A stretch of 64,000 nt of DNA from CAVQGZ01 sp963712175 (GTDB lineage Bacteria > Actinomycetota > Actinomycetes > Jiangellales > Jiangellaceae). The position numbers were made by a program, and so were the translations under genes. This document shows, one piece after another, positions 9,279 through 17,797 of the stretch. Under the pieces are notes generated by a model, which saw only the letters and a list, made by a program, of their open reading frames with translations, did not search any database and had not been told where the DNA came from. Numbering within the stretch: position 1 is the stretch's first letter; each line of letters opens with the position of its first letter. The stretch lies in the NCBI GenBank assembly GCA_963712175.1, contig CAVQGZ010000004.1, positions 682,001 through 746,000 of the forward strand. The letters run 5' to 3'.

Positions 9279-10124
9279 TCAGCCGCGATCGCCGACGCCA
9301 GGTCGGGTCCAGTCGACGGCGAACACCCGGGTACTGGCAAGGAACCCCTTGAGATCGACCGTGCCACGGTCCTCGAACGTGACATCGGGGTCGTGACAGG
9401 TGGTCTGAATCGTCTCTGACACCAAGATCTCCCCGGGTCCTGCGGCCGCACACAGTCGAGCCGCGAGCTGGACGACGGTGCCGAAGAGGTCGCCGTGCTC
9501 TTCTATCGGTTCGCCGGCGTGCAGCCCTATCCGCGTGTGGAGGTCGTCCTCCGGTGCCCGGTGACGATGCTCGGCGAACGCCTGCTGGATGGCAACGGTG
9601 CAGCCGACGGCATCGTGAACGGACACGAAGCTGGCCATGATCCCGTCGCCGGTGTGCTTGACCTCCCGACCGTGGTGCTCCTGAAGCGCCTTCCGTGTCA
9701 GCACATTGCTCACATGCAGCAGATGCAGGGCTCGGGCGTCCCCGAACGTCGAGGTCATGAGAGTGGAGTCCTTCAAGTCAGTGAACAGGACTGCACGAAA
9801 GGCCTCGTCGATCCCGCTCTCCGGCGCGTCGGCCGGCTGCGGAATCGGGTCGGAGACGCGACCGAGGAAGGCCTCGACCACGGACGGGTCGACTGCGATG
9901 ATCTCGTGCGGTATCTGCCCGTGCGCCTCCTGATGGGCCTGACGGATAGCGGCTGGGTCCGGTGAGTCGACGAGGCAGAAGGCCGTCGAACGGGCCTCGT
10001 CGAACCAGTACGTCAAGAACCGCACCCCGTACCGGGACTGCACCTGCAGATCAGTCGTGTGAGCGTTGGCGAGCGCTTGCGCGGTTGCCCCCTCTACGAA
10101 GTGGCGGTCCATGTAGATGGGCAT
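9279..10124 (-). CDS. DUF4242 domain fused to class III adenylate/guanylate cyclase
   Basis: A 281-residue soluble protein. Residues 1-90 (PIYMDRHFVEG, YGVRFLTYWFDE, ending VEAFLG) match the DUF4242 family of small ferredoxin-like proteins, some of which bind nickel. Residues 108-275 are a class III nucleotidyl cyclase catalytic domain, with metal-binding D116 (FTDLKDST) and D160 (HTGDG), and a substrate-contact Lys before TGDG. The position that is usually Asn in VNxAAR is Gln (VQLAARL), a variant seen in this subfamily; activity is plausible but unproven. The DUF4242 part may sense a metal or small ligand and set cyclic nucleotide output. Confidence 0.85.
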   Translation of the reverse strand: MPIYMDRHFVEGATAQALANAHTTDLQVQSRYGVRFLTYWFDEARSTAFCLVDSPDPAAIRQAHQEAHGQIPHEIIAVDPSVVEAFLGRVSDPIPQPADAPESGIDEAFRAVLFTDLKDSTLMTSTFGDARALHLLHVSNVLTRKALQEHHGREVKHTGDGIMASFVSVHDAVGCTVAIQQAFAEHRHRAPEDDLHTRIGLHAGEPIEEHGDLFGTVVQLAARLCAAAGPGEILVSETIQTTCHDPDVTFEDRGTVDLKGFLASTRVFAVDWTRPGVGDRG

Positions 10125-10222
10125 GGGTGAGGGTATCGGCCTGCCCGTCCACCATGTCCTGCCTGTGCGGCCGGCTGTCGGTGCGCGTGCCGGGCCGACG
10201 TCTGTGCAGAGCGTCGCTGTCG

Positions 10223-10618
10223 TCAGGACGACTCTGTCGAGAGATCATTCAGCAGCCGCATCGCCGTCTGACCCTGCTCGTCCGGCACGAACAGATGGTC
10301 GTGGTAGTACCCCGCGATGACGTTGCAGCTGATCCCTGCGTCGGCGAGCGTTCCCGACACGGCTGCGGTGAGCCCGACCGCGTCGAGCGAGGAGTGAACG
10401 CGCAGCGTGATCATCGCGGCGACGAAGTCGTAGTGAAGCCCCCGTCGGTCTGCCTCGTGCTGGCGGAGCACGACCGTGACACCCTCGTCCTCGCGCACCC
10501 ACGCGACAGGGTCGAGTCCGTCGGGAACCTCCGGGAGGGCCACGAAGACGAAACGGCCCTCCCTGAGCTCGGGGCGCATCGCACGCACGAGAGTCCGCAG
10601 GTCACGTTCGCCTCTCAC
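10223..10618 (-). CDS. ACT-domain protein (amino-acid-binding regulator type)
   Basis: A 131-residue protein with the two-part ACT arrangement seen in small actinobacterial proteins. The N-terminal half holds EGRFVFVALPE. The C-terminal half runs from AAMITLRVHSSLDAVGLTAAV to AGYYHDHLFVP, a typical beta-alpha-beta-beta-alpha-beta ligand-binding unit. Such domains bind amino acids or related metabolites. The GTG at 10618 is the start. It lies 50 bases downstream of the DUF6512 gene on the same strand and may be the last gene of that operon. Confidence 0.75.
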   Translation of the reverse strand: MRGERDLRTLVRAMRPELREGRFVFVALPEVPDGLDPVAWVREDEGVTVVLRQHEADRRGLHYDFVAAMITLRVHSSLDAVGLTAAVSGTLADAGISCNVIAGYYHDHLFVPDEQGQTAMRLLNDLSTESS

Positions 10619-10668
10619 TGCGACGACGCTATTCGGCCCTCGAGGGTGCGGACCAGGAGGGTGCCGGA

Positions 10669-11316
10669 CTACTGCTCGTCGAACACCAGGTACGGCGTGT
10701 AGTCCTCGAGGATCCCGTAGGAGCCGGAGTACTCGTACCCGAAGAAGTTCTCGTACAGGAAGAACCGGGGCGTCAGCCAGGCCGAGGTCGCCATCAGGAC
10801 AGCGAGAACGGCCATGAGCGCCACACCTGCCCGCTTGTAGCCCCGGCCCTTCGGCGGCGAGGTCAGCACCCGGTACGCCACGACGTTGCCCAGCAGCACA
10901 CCGATGGCGCCCGTGGCGATGTCGAAGGGCAGGTAGCCGCGACCGGTGAGCGGGACGGCGATCCCGATGTAGAAGTAGAAGCTGGCGATGACGCCGAGCG
11001 GCGCCACGAGGAGCGCCAGCCCCTTGCCCCACCAGTAGTTGTGGCAGCGGTCCTTCATGTAGGCGTGCTCGACGAGGGCGAAGATCAACGCCGGCCAGAA
11101 GAAGAGCTTGAGGTGCTCGAAGGTGCTCTCGTTGACCGACGCTACGACCGCGACGGGTTCAGCGAAGCCGGAGAGCTCGAACGCGAAGTGCAGGGCGGAC
11201 CCGCCGATCATCGTCACGAGGAACGCGCCGATCTCCCATCGCAGGACGGCTCGGCGGTCGACGCCGCTGTCGTCCGGTGTCTCGGTGTCGCCGACAGCGG
11301 CGGTGTCGACGCTCAC
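10669..11316 (-). CDS. DUF6512-type integral membrane protein
   Basis: A 215-residue protein with about five or six hydrophobic helices. It has a conserved-looking polar motif, NESTFEHLKLFFWP, near residues 62-75 and an RCHNYWWGKG loop. This pattern resembles DUF6512 proteins, whose role is unknown. Its ATG overlaps the stop of the HupE/UreJ gene by four bases, so the two are almost certainly co-translated and may act together in the membrane. Confidence 0.75.
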   Translation of the reverse strand: MSVDTAAVGDTETPDDSGVDRRAVLRWEIGAFLVTMIGGSALHFAFELSGFAEPVAVVASVNESTFEHLKLFFWPALIFALVEHAYMKDRCHNYWWGKGLALLVAPLGVIASFYFYIGIAVPLTGRGYLPFDIATGAIGVLLGNVVAYRVLTSPPKGRGYKRAGVALMAVLAVLMATSAWLTPRFFLYENFFGYEYSGSYGILEDYTPYLVFDEQ

Positions 11317-11942
11317 ATCACTCCTACGATGAACAGCAGACCCAGAACCATGAACGCTCCTCCAGCGACTCGCAAGATCATGACACCGCGGTTGTAACGC
11401 TGGGCCATGTCACCGATGAGCACACCGAGCAGGTGGAGCAGGACGGTTCCCATCATGAACCCCGGTGCGTACTCCGAGGGTGCCGCCACGTCCGGGATCT
11501 CCGCACCATGGGCGAATCCGTGGAAGAAGCCGAAGAACGTGACGGCCCCCATGGCCAGCGGCATGGGGAGCTTCTGGTTGAGCAGGATCACGCCGCCGAG
11601 CAGGACCACCGACAGCGCGATGGCGATCTCGACGACTGAGCTGGGGATCGCTAGTCCCCACCATCCGGCCATGCCGCCGACGCCCATCATCAGCACGAAC
11701 GCCCCGGGCACGGTCCAGATGGCTCGCCCGCCCATGAGCGCGCTGACGATGCCGACCGAGACCATGGCCAAGAAGTGGTCGAGCCCGAGGACAGGGTGGG
11801 TGAGACCGGCCAGGAAGGACCCGTACTCGATCACCTGGTTCTCGTGCGCGAAGGCGGGCTGCGCGATGCTCACGGTGGCCAGCAGCGCCAGCAGCAGCGC
11901 GGCGGCAGATCGACGGCGCACGGTCGCCGCGGTCGGTGTCAT
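11313..11942 (-). CDS. HupE/UreJ family membrane protein
   Basis: A 209-residue protein with a signal peptide (cleavage likely after QPAFA, leaving a His at the mature N-terminus) and about six membrane helices. The family histidine motifs are present: HPVLGLDHFLAM in the first part and FFHGFAHG near the middle. HupE/UreJ proteins are proposed nickel or cobalt transporters or metallochaperones. The ATG at 11942 follows GGAGGATCC. It overlaps both neighbours by four bases, so the PEP-utilising enzyme, HupE and DUF6512 form a tight operon. No urease or hydrogenase genes are nearby, which makes its metal target unclear. Confidence 0.85.
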   Translation of the reverse strand: MTPTAATVRRRSAAALLLALLATVSIAQPAFAHENQVIEYGSFLAGLTHPVLGLDHFLAMVSVGIVSALMGGRAIWTVPGAFVLMMGVGGMAGWWGLAIPSSVVEIAIALSVVLLGGVILLNQKLPMPLAMGAVTFFGFFHGFAHGAEIPDVAAPSEYAPGFMMGTVLLHLLGVLIGDMAQRYNRGVMILRVAGGAFMVLGLLFIVGVM

Positions 11943-14179
11943 TGCGGATCCTCCCACTGGATGCTGCCGCTGTACCCGTCCACCCGGATCCTCGCCCCAT
12001 CAGGGATGCGCATCGCCCCGCTGACGCTGACGACACACGGGATGCCGAACTCGCGGGCGACGATGGAGGAGTGGGACAGGAGACCACCCGACTCTGCCAC
12101 AACGGCTCCGGCACGAGCCAGCATGGGCGTCCAGCCGACGTCGGAGTAGGGGATGACCACGACGTCGCCGGCACTCACACGCCCCGCCTCGGCCACGCCG
12201 TGGACGATGCGCGCCTCCCCGGTGACGATTCCCCGCGCGCTCGGAGTTCCCTGAAGCGTGTGGTCCGGGTCGCTCGGAGGAGCGGGTCTGAAGTCGTCGC
12301 CGAACACGACCTCAGGCATCTCCACGTCCACGAGCCGGGACATCTCAGCGCGCCGTTGTGCCGCTCGGTCATGCTGCCGGTCAGCGTCGAGGCCGAGCAG
12401 CGCCTGCTCCATCTCGTCCCGAGAGAGCATGAAGACGTCGTCGACGTTCTCCAGGACGCTCCGATCGACGAGTCGCCGAGCGATCTCCAGGACTGTGGGC
12501 CGAAAGAGCCCGTACCCGCGGGTGTAGGTGTAGGAGACGCGTTCGCGCTCCCACCTGAAGCGTTGGGCTTTGCGAGCCAGCGTCCGGTCCGGGCCCGTGA
12601 GAGTGGCCACGGCGGAGTCAGCGCCGGTGGAAGCCCTCTGCGCGGCAGGCCCGGCGAGGAGCAGTGGGACGATCTGGCTCGGGTCCTCCCGCCACGGCAC
12701 CCGGGAGAAGTCGTTGCCGGAGTCCGACACGTGGCCGAAGCGCTCGAGGAACTCCTCGGCACCGGGTACGACCGCAAGCTCGCCGTCGTGCACCGCCGCT
12801 TGATCCTTCTTCGCCAACTGCGAGACCTCAGCCGCCAGTCGGTGCAGGTGTGGAGTCGGGTCGTAGGCGTCCAGACCCGGGTGCCCCGCGGTCAGGTCGG
12901 CCTCGTGGGGGTCGATGCCGCGCTGGGACAGCCGGCGTCGCAGCAGCGAGTCGTAGGCGTTGAGCAGCAGCGGCGCGACGATGTTCGCGAAGGCGACCTC
13001 CTGGACGAGCCGCTCAAGGACGGCCATCCGGTCGATGAGGTCGTTGTCGGAGAGTGCGGCTGGGTCGTCCCGCTCGACAGCCGCGAGCTGGTTCTGGAGC
13101 ATCGGTATCCGTTGGTCGAGCTCGCGTTCGTAGCGCAGCAACCGTCGGGCCATGCGGGTCATCCGCGGCACGTGGCGAGCGGCCGACAGACCGGGGCGGA
13201 ACGACGGACGGTCCTGCCCTCCGGCGACCCCGATCAGGACCTCGAGCAGGTCGCGAGGCATACCCATGGCCTCGAAGATGTCCCCGATCGCCTTCATGTT
13301 GAAGTACGCCCGGTAGGCGAACTGGCGGGACAAGTCCTCCGGCTGCAGGTCGAGCGGTCCCACCAGGGACGTGAACAGCTCGAGCCAGGCACGGTTCACG
13401 ACAGGGACGTTCACCGACCAGACCAGCGGCGAGACCATCCCCGGCAAGAACTCCTTGGACAGTCGGTTCGAGTAGACGGGGACGTCGACCACGGTCATCG
13501 GGCGGATCTGCAGCAGCCAGATCTGCTCCCCGTCCCACGCCCACTCGACGTCGATCGGAGATCCCCAGGCGTCTGCCGCCTTCTCCACCAGAGCAACGAC
13601 CTCACGCACGACCGGCTCGGGAGTCGTGGGCGTCTCGGGTTCCTGGGTCCACTCACCCCAGTGCCACACCCACCGTTGCGGCGTGGTTCGCCCCGAGACC
13701 AGGTCTTCGGCGTTGCCCGTGGTCGACTCCACAACGGCATCGGTCAGGCCGGTGAGCGGGTTGCGGCTGAACGCGACACCGGAGCTGACGGCCGCGACCA
13801 TCTGCTGGACGATGACCCCCATGCGCACGTCGTCCGGGGCGATGCCGGCCTTGTCCAGGTAGGGCAGAACTCTCGGGTCCCGAGCGGACTCGTGGACGGT
13901 GCGGACGGCGCTTCGGACCTCGTCCACACCGGTCGCGTCAAGGACGGTGCGGAACTGCCCCGCGAAGGAGAACGCGGGCGAGTCCTCGACCGATGCCGAC
14001 GATCGCACCGCGTAGGCCTTCGCCGGGTTGATCCAGGTCTCCAGCCGCGACTGCGAAGCGTCGGCGGACGTCACGACGCCGGGCGGGACGGGGAAGCCAT
14101 GCTCGATCAGCCACCGAAGGTTGGCTGCCTTCGTGCCGTCGGCTCGACGCGCCTCCGACAGCGGCACGACATCGGTCAT
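11939..14179 (-). CDS. PEP synthase-like / rifampin-phosphotransferase-like dikinase
   Basis: A 746-residue protein. Residues about 1-310 form a pyruvate phosphate dikinase-type ATP-grasp domain (YAVRSSASVEDSPAFSFAGQ). A helical central region follows. The C-terminal swivelling domain carries the phospho-accepting His in GGLLSHSSIVAREFGIP. This N-grasp/middle/C-swivel order is shared by PEP synthase and rifamycin phosphotransferase. There is no separate PEP/pyruvate TIM barrel like that of canonical PpsA, so phosphorylation of a small molecule is at least as likely as PEP synthesis. The ATG at 14179 follows AGGTGGGG. It heads the operon with HupE/UreJ and DUF6512. Confidence 0.75.
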   Translation of the reverse strand: MTDVVPLSEARRADGTKAANLRWLIEHGFPVPPGVVTSADASQSRLETWINPAKAYAVRSSASVEDSPAFSFAGQFRTVLDATGVDEVRSAVRTVHESARDPRVLPYLDKAGIAPDDVRMGVIVQQMVAAVSSGVAFSRNPLTGLTDAVVESTTGNAEDLVSGRTTPQRWVWHWGEWTQEPETPTTPEPVVREVVALVEKAADAWGSPIDVEWAWDGEQIWLLQIRPMTVVDVPVYSNRLSKEFLPGMVSPLVWSVNVPVVNRAWLELFTSLVGPLDLQPEDLSRQFAYRAYFNMKAIGDIFEAMGMPRDLLEVLIGVAGGQDRPSFRPGLSAARHVPRMTRMARRLLRYERELDQRIPMLQNQLAAVERDDPAALSDNDLIDRMAVLERLVQEVAFANIVAPLLLNAYDSLLRRRLSQRGIDPHEADLTAGHPGLDAYDPTPHLHRLAAEVSQLAKKDQAAVHDGELAVVPGAEEFLERFGHVSDSGNDFSRVPWREDPSQIVPLLLAGPAAQRASTGADSAVATLTGPDRTLARKAQRFRWERERVSYTYTRGYGLFRPTVLEIARRLVDRSVLENVDDVFMLSRDEMEQALLGLDADRQHDRAAQRRAEMSRLVDVEMPEVVFGDDFRPAPPSDPDHTLQGTPSARGIVTGEARIVHGVAEAGRVSAGDVVVIPYSDVGWTPMLARAGAVVAESGGLLSHSSIVAREFGIPCVVSVSGAMRIPDGARIRVDGYSGSIQWEDPQ

Positions 14180-14372
14180 GTTGTCCCCACCTGTGTCACT
14201 TCGTCCTGCTCGGACGCATACCCTGGCACAGCCGGACCTGAACCGAAAACGCCGCCTGGTGCATGAGTCGATCTTCCCGGGGCACGCGACTGGCCAGGCC
14301 CGGTGGCCTCGGCCGCTACGTTTGGCGTGACGAAGACCGTTCGACTCGTAACGACGTCTGGGGAGTGGCCGC

Positions 14373-15131
14373 GTGACTGGACGATCGGCGCTGCGAGCGC
14401 TGGCCATCGCGGGCGCCGGCTACCTGATCGGGTCGGTGTCCTTCACTCGAGTCGTGGGTCGGGTGGCCCGGCCCGACCTCGCGCTCGACAGCACACCTCT
14501 GAGCTGGCGTGACGGCGTGGGCATCAGCTCCGACGACGTCTCGGCGACAACGTTGGAGGTCACCGCTGGGCCGCGTCTCGGAGTGCTGGCGTCGGTGCTC
14601 GACATCGCGAAGGCGGTCGTCCCGGTCGCCATCCTGCGTCGCGCGGCCCCGGACCAGCGATACGACCTCGTCTGCGCGGTGGCGGTGATGGTCGGGCACA
14701 ACCGGCCGATCTACCACCGCTTCCAGGGTGGCCGCGGAACGTCGGTGCTGCTCGGCAGCCTGCTCGTCATCGACCCACTGGCGATCCCGGTCACGATCGC
14801 TGCGGGTCAGGCCTTCGGCATCTACGTCGTCCGTGACGTGCTGTTCGCCCAGCATGCGGGCTGGCTACTTGCCCTTCCCGGGTGGTTCGCCCTGCGCGGC
14901 GACCGATCCCTCGTGCTCTTCGCCCTGGCCGTCAACGCGGTTCGCTGGGCGGTGAGCGTCGATGAGCTGCGGCAGTGGTGGCCCCTCTACAGGTCGGGCG
15001 AGCTACGGACTCGCGAGTTCCACGACACCATCGAGCAGACCCACCTCGGCTACATCCACGGGTGGCTGCGGCGGCATGGTCTGGTGACGTACGCCTACAT
15101 GCAGCCGTCAGCGCCCTCGATGCCCGGGTGA
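14373..15131 (+). CDS. PlsY-like glycerol-3-phosphate acyltransferase family protein
   Basis: A 252-residue membrane protein. The N-terminal helix ends in the GSVSFTRVVGR motif. The central loop GHNRPIYHRFQGGRGT corresponds to the PlsY signature (GHxxPvFxxFxGGKG, with R for K). PlsY transfers acyl from acyl-phosphate to glycerol-3-phosphate at the membrane. This copy is longer than usual and has a divergent C-terminal tail, so it may be a specialised paralogue rather than the essential enzyme. It starts at a GTG and is divergent from the PEP-utilising operon. Confidence 0.75.
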   Translation: MTGRSALRALAIAGAGYLIGSVSFTRVVGRVARPDLALDSTPLSWRDGVGISSDDVSATTLEVTAGPRLGVLASVLDIAKAVVPVAILRRAAPDQRYDLVCAVAVMVGHNRPIYHRFQGGRGTSVLLGSLLVIDPLAIPVTIAAGQAFGIYVVRDVLFAQHAGWLLALPGWFALRGDRSLVLFALAVNAVRWAVSVDELRQWWPLYRSGELRTREFHDTIEQTHLGYIHGWLRRHGLVTYAYMQPSAPSMPG

Positions 15132-15144
15132 GCGGCGCGGTGCG

Positions 15145-15630
15145 TCATCGAACCGCCCGGTGTCGGACGAGCCGACCTGCGAGCCGATCGGCGAAGTCGC
15201 GGGCGTCGGCCAGGTCGGCTTCGTCGGGATGTCCCGCGTTGATGCCCCCGACCAGTCGAAGGGGCAGCCACGTGTCGAATCCTCGGCAGTTGAAGCACCC
15301 GATCACGTCGTAGCCCTTGTCGCCGAGCATGTCCTCGAGCGAGGGCTGCCAAGGTCTGGACTGCGAGCGGCCGAAGCCTGACGTCGTGAACACGAACGCG
15401 GGTGTGCCGCGGACGCGCGGTAGGTGCGCGATGAAGCCTCGGAGCCGTGGATGAGCGGTGGCGCCGTAGATGCCTGAGCCGAACCCCACGATCTCGCGGT
15501 CGGCCAAGGTGGCGGTGTCGACGAGCTCGGGCTCGATGACGTCGGCGTGAAGGACCCGACCGATCTCTCGGGCCACCTTGGCGGTGTTCGCGTGCGACAC
15601 GGACACGCACACGATCAGCGGCTTGCCCAT
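15145..15630 (-). CDS. Flavodoxin-like protein
   Basis: A 161-residue protein with a flavodoxin fold. It opens with strand LIVCVSVSH and the phosphate-binding loop SHANT, then GFGSGIYGATAHP and FVFTTSGFG, the usual FMN-contact loops. It could transfer electrons or act as a quinone reductase; no partner is visible nearby. The ATG at 15630 follows AGGAGGCACC. It is convergent with the PlsY-like gene, with 13 bases between stops. Confidence 0.8.
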   Translation of the reverse strand: MGKPLIVCVSVSHANTAKVAREIGRVLHADVIEPELVDTATLADREIVGFGSGIYGATAHPRLRGFIAHLPRVRGTPAFVFTTSGFGRSQSRPWQPSLEDMLGDKGYDVIGCFNCRGFDTWLPLRLVGGINAGHPDEADLADARDFADRLAGRLVRHRAVR

Positions 15631-15742
15631 CCCGGTGCCTCCTGCCTGCCCCACGGGCAGACTCGGCGCTGCCTGGGCGGTCCGCCAGAGGCGAAGGTCC
15701 GTGGAGGCGTCCGTGATGGTGTTACGCCGGCGCGCGAGATCC

Positions 15743-16120
15743 TCAGGCTTCGCCAGGGGGCCGGTCGACGTTGACGGTGGGCGTCCCACCGCCGGCGCGG
15801 GCGATGACGGCCAGGGAGGGCGCACTGCCTGGGTTGCTCTCCCGGTGCACGGTATGGGGCGGTACGTGCACGAAGTCCCCAGGGCCGGCGTCGATGTACC
15901 CGGCATGGCCCTCGAACTCCAAGCGGAGGGTGCCCGTGACGACGTACAGGCAGGTGTCGTTGACGCTGTGGTGGTGCCAGCCCGAGACTGTCCCGGGAGC
16001 TGTCTCGACGGTTCCGGCCCACAGTGTGGGGCGTTCGAACGCGCGTCGACGCGTCATGCCGGGAGTGGGGTCGGTCATCTCGAGGTCGGCACTCCTGATG
16101 ACCGCTACTGGCTCACGCAT
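15743..16120 (-). CDS. Small cupin-domain protein
   Basis: A 125-residue single-cupin protein. Motif 1 includes WHHHSVNDTCLYVVTG, offering three adjacent His ligands. Motif 2 is GDFVHVPPHTVHRE. Together these form a typical metal site. The function is unknown; such proteins include isomerases, dioxygenases and sensors. The start is uncertain: ATG at 16120 is used here, with an in-frame ATG at 16138, and neither has a strong ribosome binding site. Confidence 0.75.
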   Translation of the reverse strand: MREPVAVIRSADLEMTDPTPGMTRRRAFERPTLWAGTVETAPGTVSGWHHHSVNDTCLYVVTGTLRLEFEGHAGYIDAGPGDFVHVPPHTVHRESNPGSAPSLAVIARAGGGTPTVNVDRPPGEA

Positions 16121-16182
16121 GGGGCCAGTCTCACGCATCGGCGATCGAGATGAGGCCAGGATTCACCGCTCCATCAACCGGC

Positions 16183-17568
16183 TCACAGCCTCGGTGGACT
16201 CCAGTGGTCAGTCGAGCGCAGGACAGCCGGTGAACGGTCGGCAGCCGACTGGGCTGGTTGAGCCCAACCCGAGGTCGAGGCCCAGAACCTGCCGGCGCGG
16301 GCCGAGTCGGGAGAGAGACTCCACTGCCCCGCATGCAGAGTGCGGTGGTGGTGCCGGCAGAGCAACACCATGTTGTCGGTGGAGGTCGGCCCACCGTCTG
16401 CCCAGTGCTGGACGTGGTGCGCATCGCAGTAGGCTGAGGTGCGGGAACAGCCCGGGTGGACGCAGCCTCCGTCTCTGACTCTCAACGCCTTGAGCTGGCC
16501 GGTTGTGGCCAGTCGTGAGGCCCTGCCGACGTCCAGTGGTAGCCAGCCCCCTCCGATCATGACTGCTGCCCTGCTGGACGGGCCGTGCTGCTCGGTCTTC
16601 GGTGCGGGTAGCAGCGCTGCGAGAACGGGGGTGAGCTGTGCATCGCACGCCCAGCGACGGATCACGTCGGCGGGGACGGCCACGCCCGTCCAGGGGAGGG
16701 TCACGGCGCCGACGTTGGTGCGCAGAGCTTCTTCGTCGATCACCACCGACACGTGCGGGCGTTCGCCCCCCAGCTCGGGCAGCGTGCCGGAGTCGAGCTG
16801 CCTCTTGGCCAGATCGAGGAGTGCGTCGGCGCGCAGCTGTGGGGTGCTGCGGCGGTCGCCCTCGCCCGCACGCGTCATCAACGGCTGCAGCGCGGCCCGC
16901 AACAGCTCGGCCGACTCGGTGTCGAGGACTCCGTCCAGGTACGCGCGATCTCCGACGACCGACAGCGTGACCCCTCGGCGGTCGTACGCCTGGTGCAGGG
17001 CGTTCTCGGCGCCCTCGGGGTCCACCAGCGCGTGGATCTGCGCGGTCGCGCGCCGAACCACTGATGGCTCGCTGCACTCGGCGAGCTCGAGCAGGATCGG
17101 TTCGGCGCTCACGGCGTGCTCGATGCCGACTTTGGTGACGACCGCCGAGATCGCGGAGACGTGCTGCGGTGAGATCGATCCCTGGGCCAGAGCTCGCTCG
17201 GTGTCGGGCAGGTGGTCGCGCAGGGCACGTGCGGTGCGGGTGAGATGGCCGGCGGTTCCGGCAGACAACTTGGTTCGGTGCTCGAGCCATCGTCTGGTGG
17301 TGCGGTGCCGCGAGACCGATGCGACGTCCGCGGTGTCGAATGCCGCGACAGCGCGCAACACCGCCGCATGCTGGCGGTGCTCGGTGCGAACAAGGCGCGC
17401 CACGAGTACCTCGTGCTGCTCGGTCGAGAGCTGGGTCAGATCAGCGTCGAGCAGCTGGTCGAGCACCCCATCAACCAGCTCCGCCAACTCGTTGGGGCCG
17501 AGCCGAGAAGCCGCCCGGGCGAGGGCCGACACCGTGGCCTCGATCGCAGGAGGCTGACTCGAACACAT
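16183..17568 (-). CDS. DUF222 / 13E12-repeat family HNH endonuclease
   Basis: A 461-residue protein. The N-terminal two thirds is the helical DUF222 region of the mycobacterial 13E12-repeat family. The C-terminal part has an HNH nuclease core with zinc-type cysteines (CVHPGC) and CDAHHVQHWADGG, then DNMVLLCRHHHRTLH. The catalytic His and metal ligands are present, so DNA cleavage is plausible. The ATG at 17568 sits inside an inverted repeat resembling a Gram-positive SOS box and lacks a ribosome binding site, suggesting a near-leaderless, DNA-damage-controlled transcript. Confidence 0.88.
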   Translation of the reverse strand: MCSSQPPAIEATVSALARAASRLGPNELAELVDGVLDQLLDADLTQLSTEQHEVLVARLVRTEHRQHAAVLRAVAAFDTADVASVSRHRTTRRWLEHRTKLSAGTAGHLTRTARALRDHLPDTERALAQGSISPQHVSAISAVVTKVGIEHAVSAEPILLELAECSEPSVVRRATAQIHALVDPEGAENALHQAYDRRGVTLSVVGDRAYLDGVLDTESAELLRAALQPLMTRAGEGDRRSTPQLRADALLDLAKRQLDSGTLPELGGERPHVSVVIDEEALRTNVGAVTLPWTGVAVPADVIRRWACDAQLTPVLAALLPAPKTEQHGPSSRAAVMIGGGWLPLDVGRASRLATTGQLKALRVRDGGCVHPGCSRTSAYCDAHHVQHWADGGPTSTDNMVLLCRHHHRTLHAGQWSLSPDSARAGRFWASTSGWAQPAQSAADRSPAVLRSTDHWSPPRL

Positions 17569-17573
17569 GTTCT
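17560..17573 (-). promoter_or_regulatory. Candidate LexA (SOS) box over the HNH gene start
   Basis: The sequence CGAACACATGTTCT contains the perfect inverted repeat GAAC-N4-GTTC. It matches the Gram-positive SOS consensus CGAACRNRYGTTYC at all but the last base. The start codon of the DUF222-HNH gene lies within it (17566-17568), so LexA binding would block initiation directly. Confidence 0.55.
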
Positions 17574-17797
17574 AATTCTGCCTCTGTGCTGGGCATATGT
17601 CAATAGCTAGACACGGCTATGACCGTCCGCGACTGACTGATCCCTACTGCAGACCCCCCGCCGCAGTGGCACACTGCGGCGATGACGTGCCGGATGGCCG
17701 ATGCTCTCGTTGTCCGGGAGCAGGTCGGTTGGTGTTTGGTGGTGCGTCGTCAGTACGAGACCTCCCTGAGCAGGCTGGCGCAGGCGACGTCGGGCGC

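Noticed and set aside
11936..14266. A long plus-strand frame opposite the PEP-utilising gene
   Set aside because: Shadow frame with no motif; the minus-strand gene has clear ATP-grasp and swivel-domain motifs.
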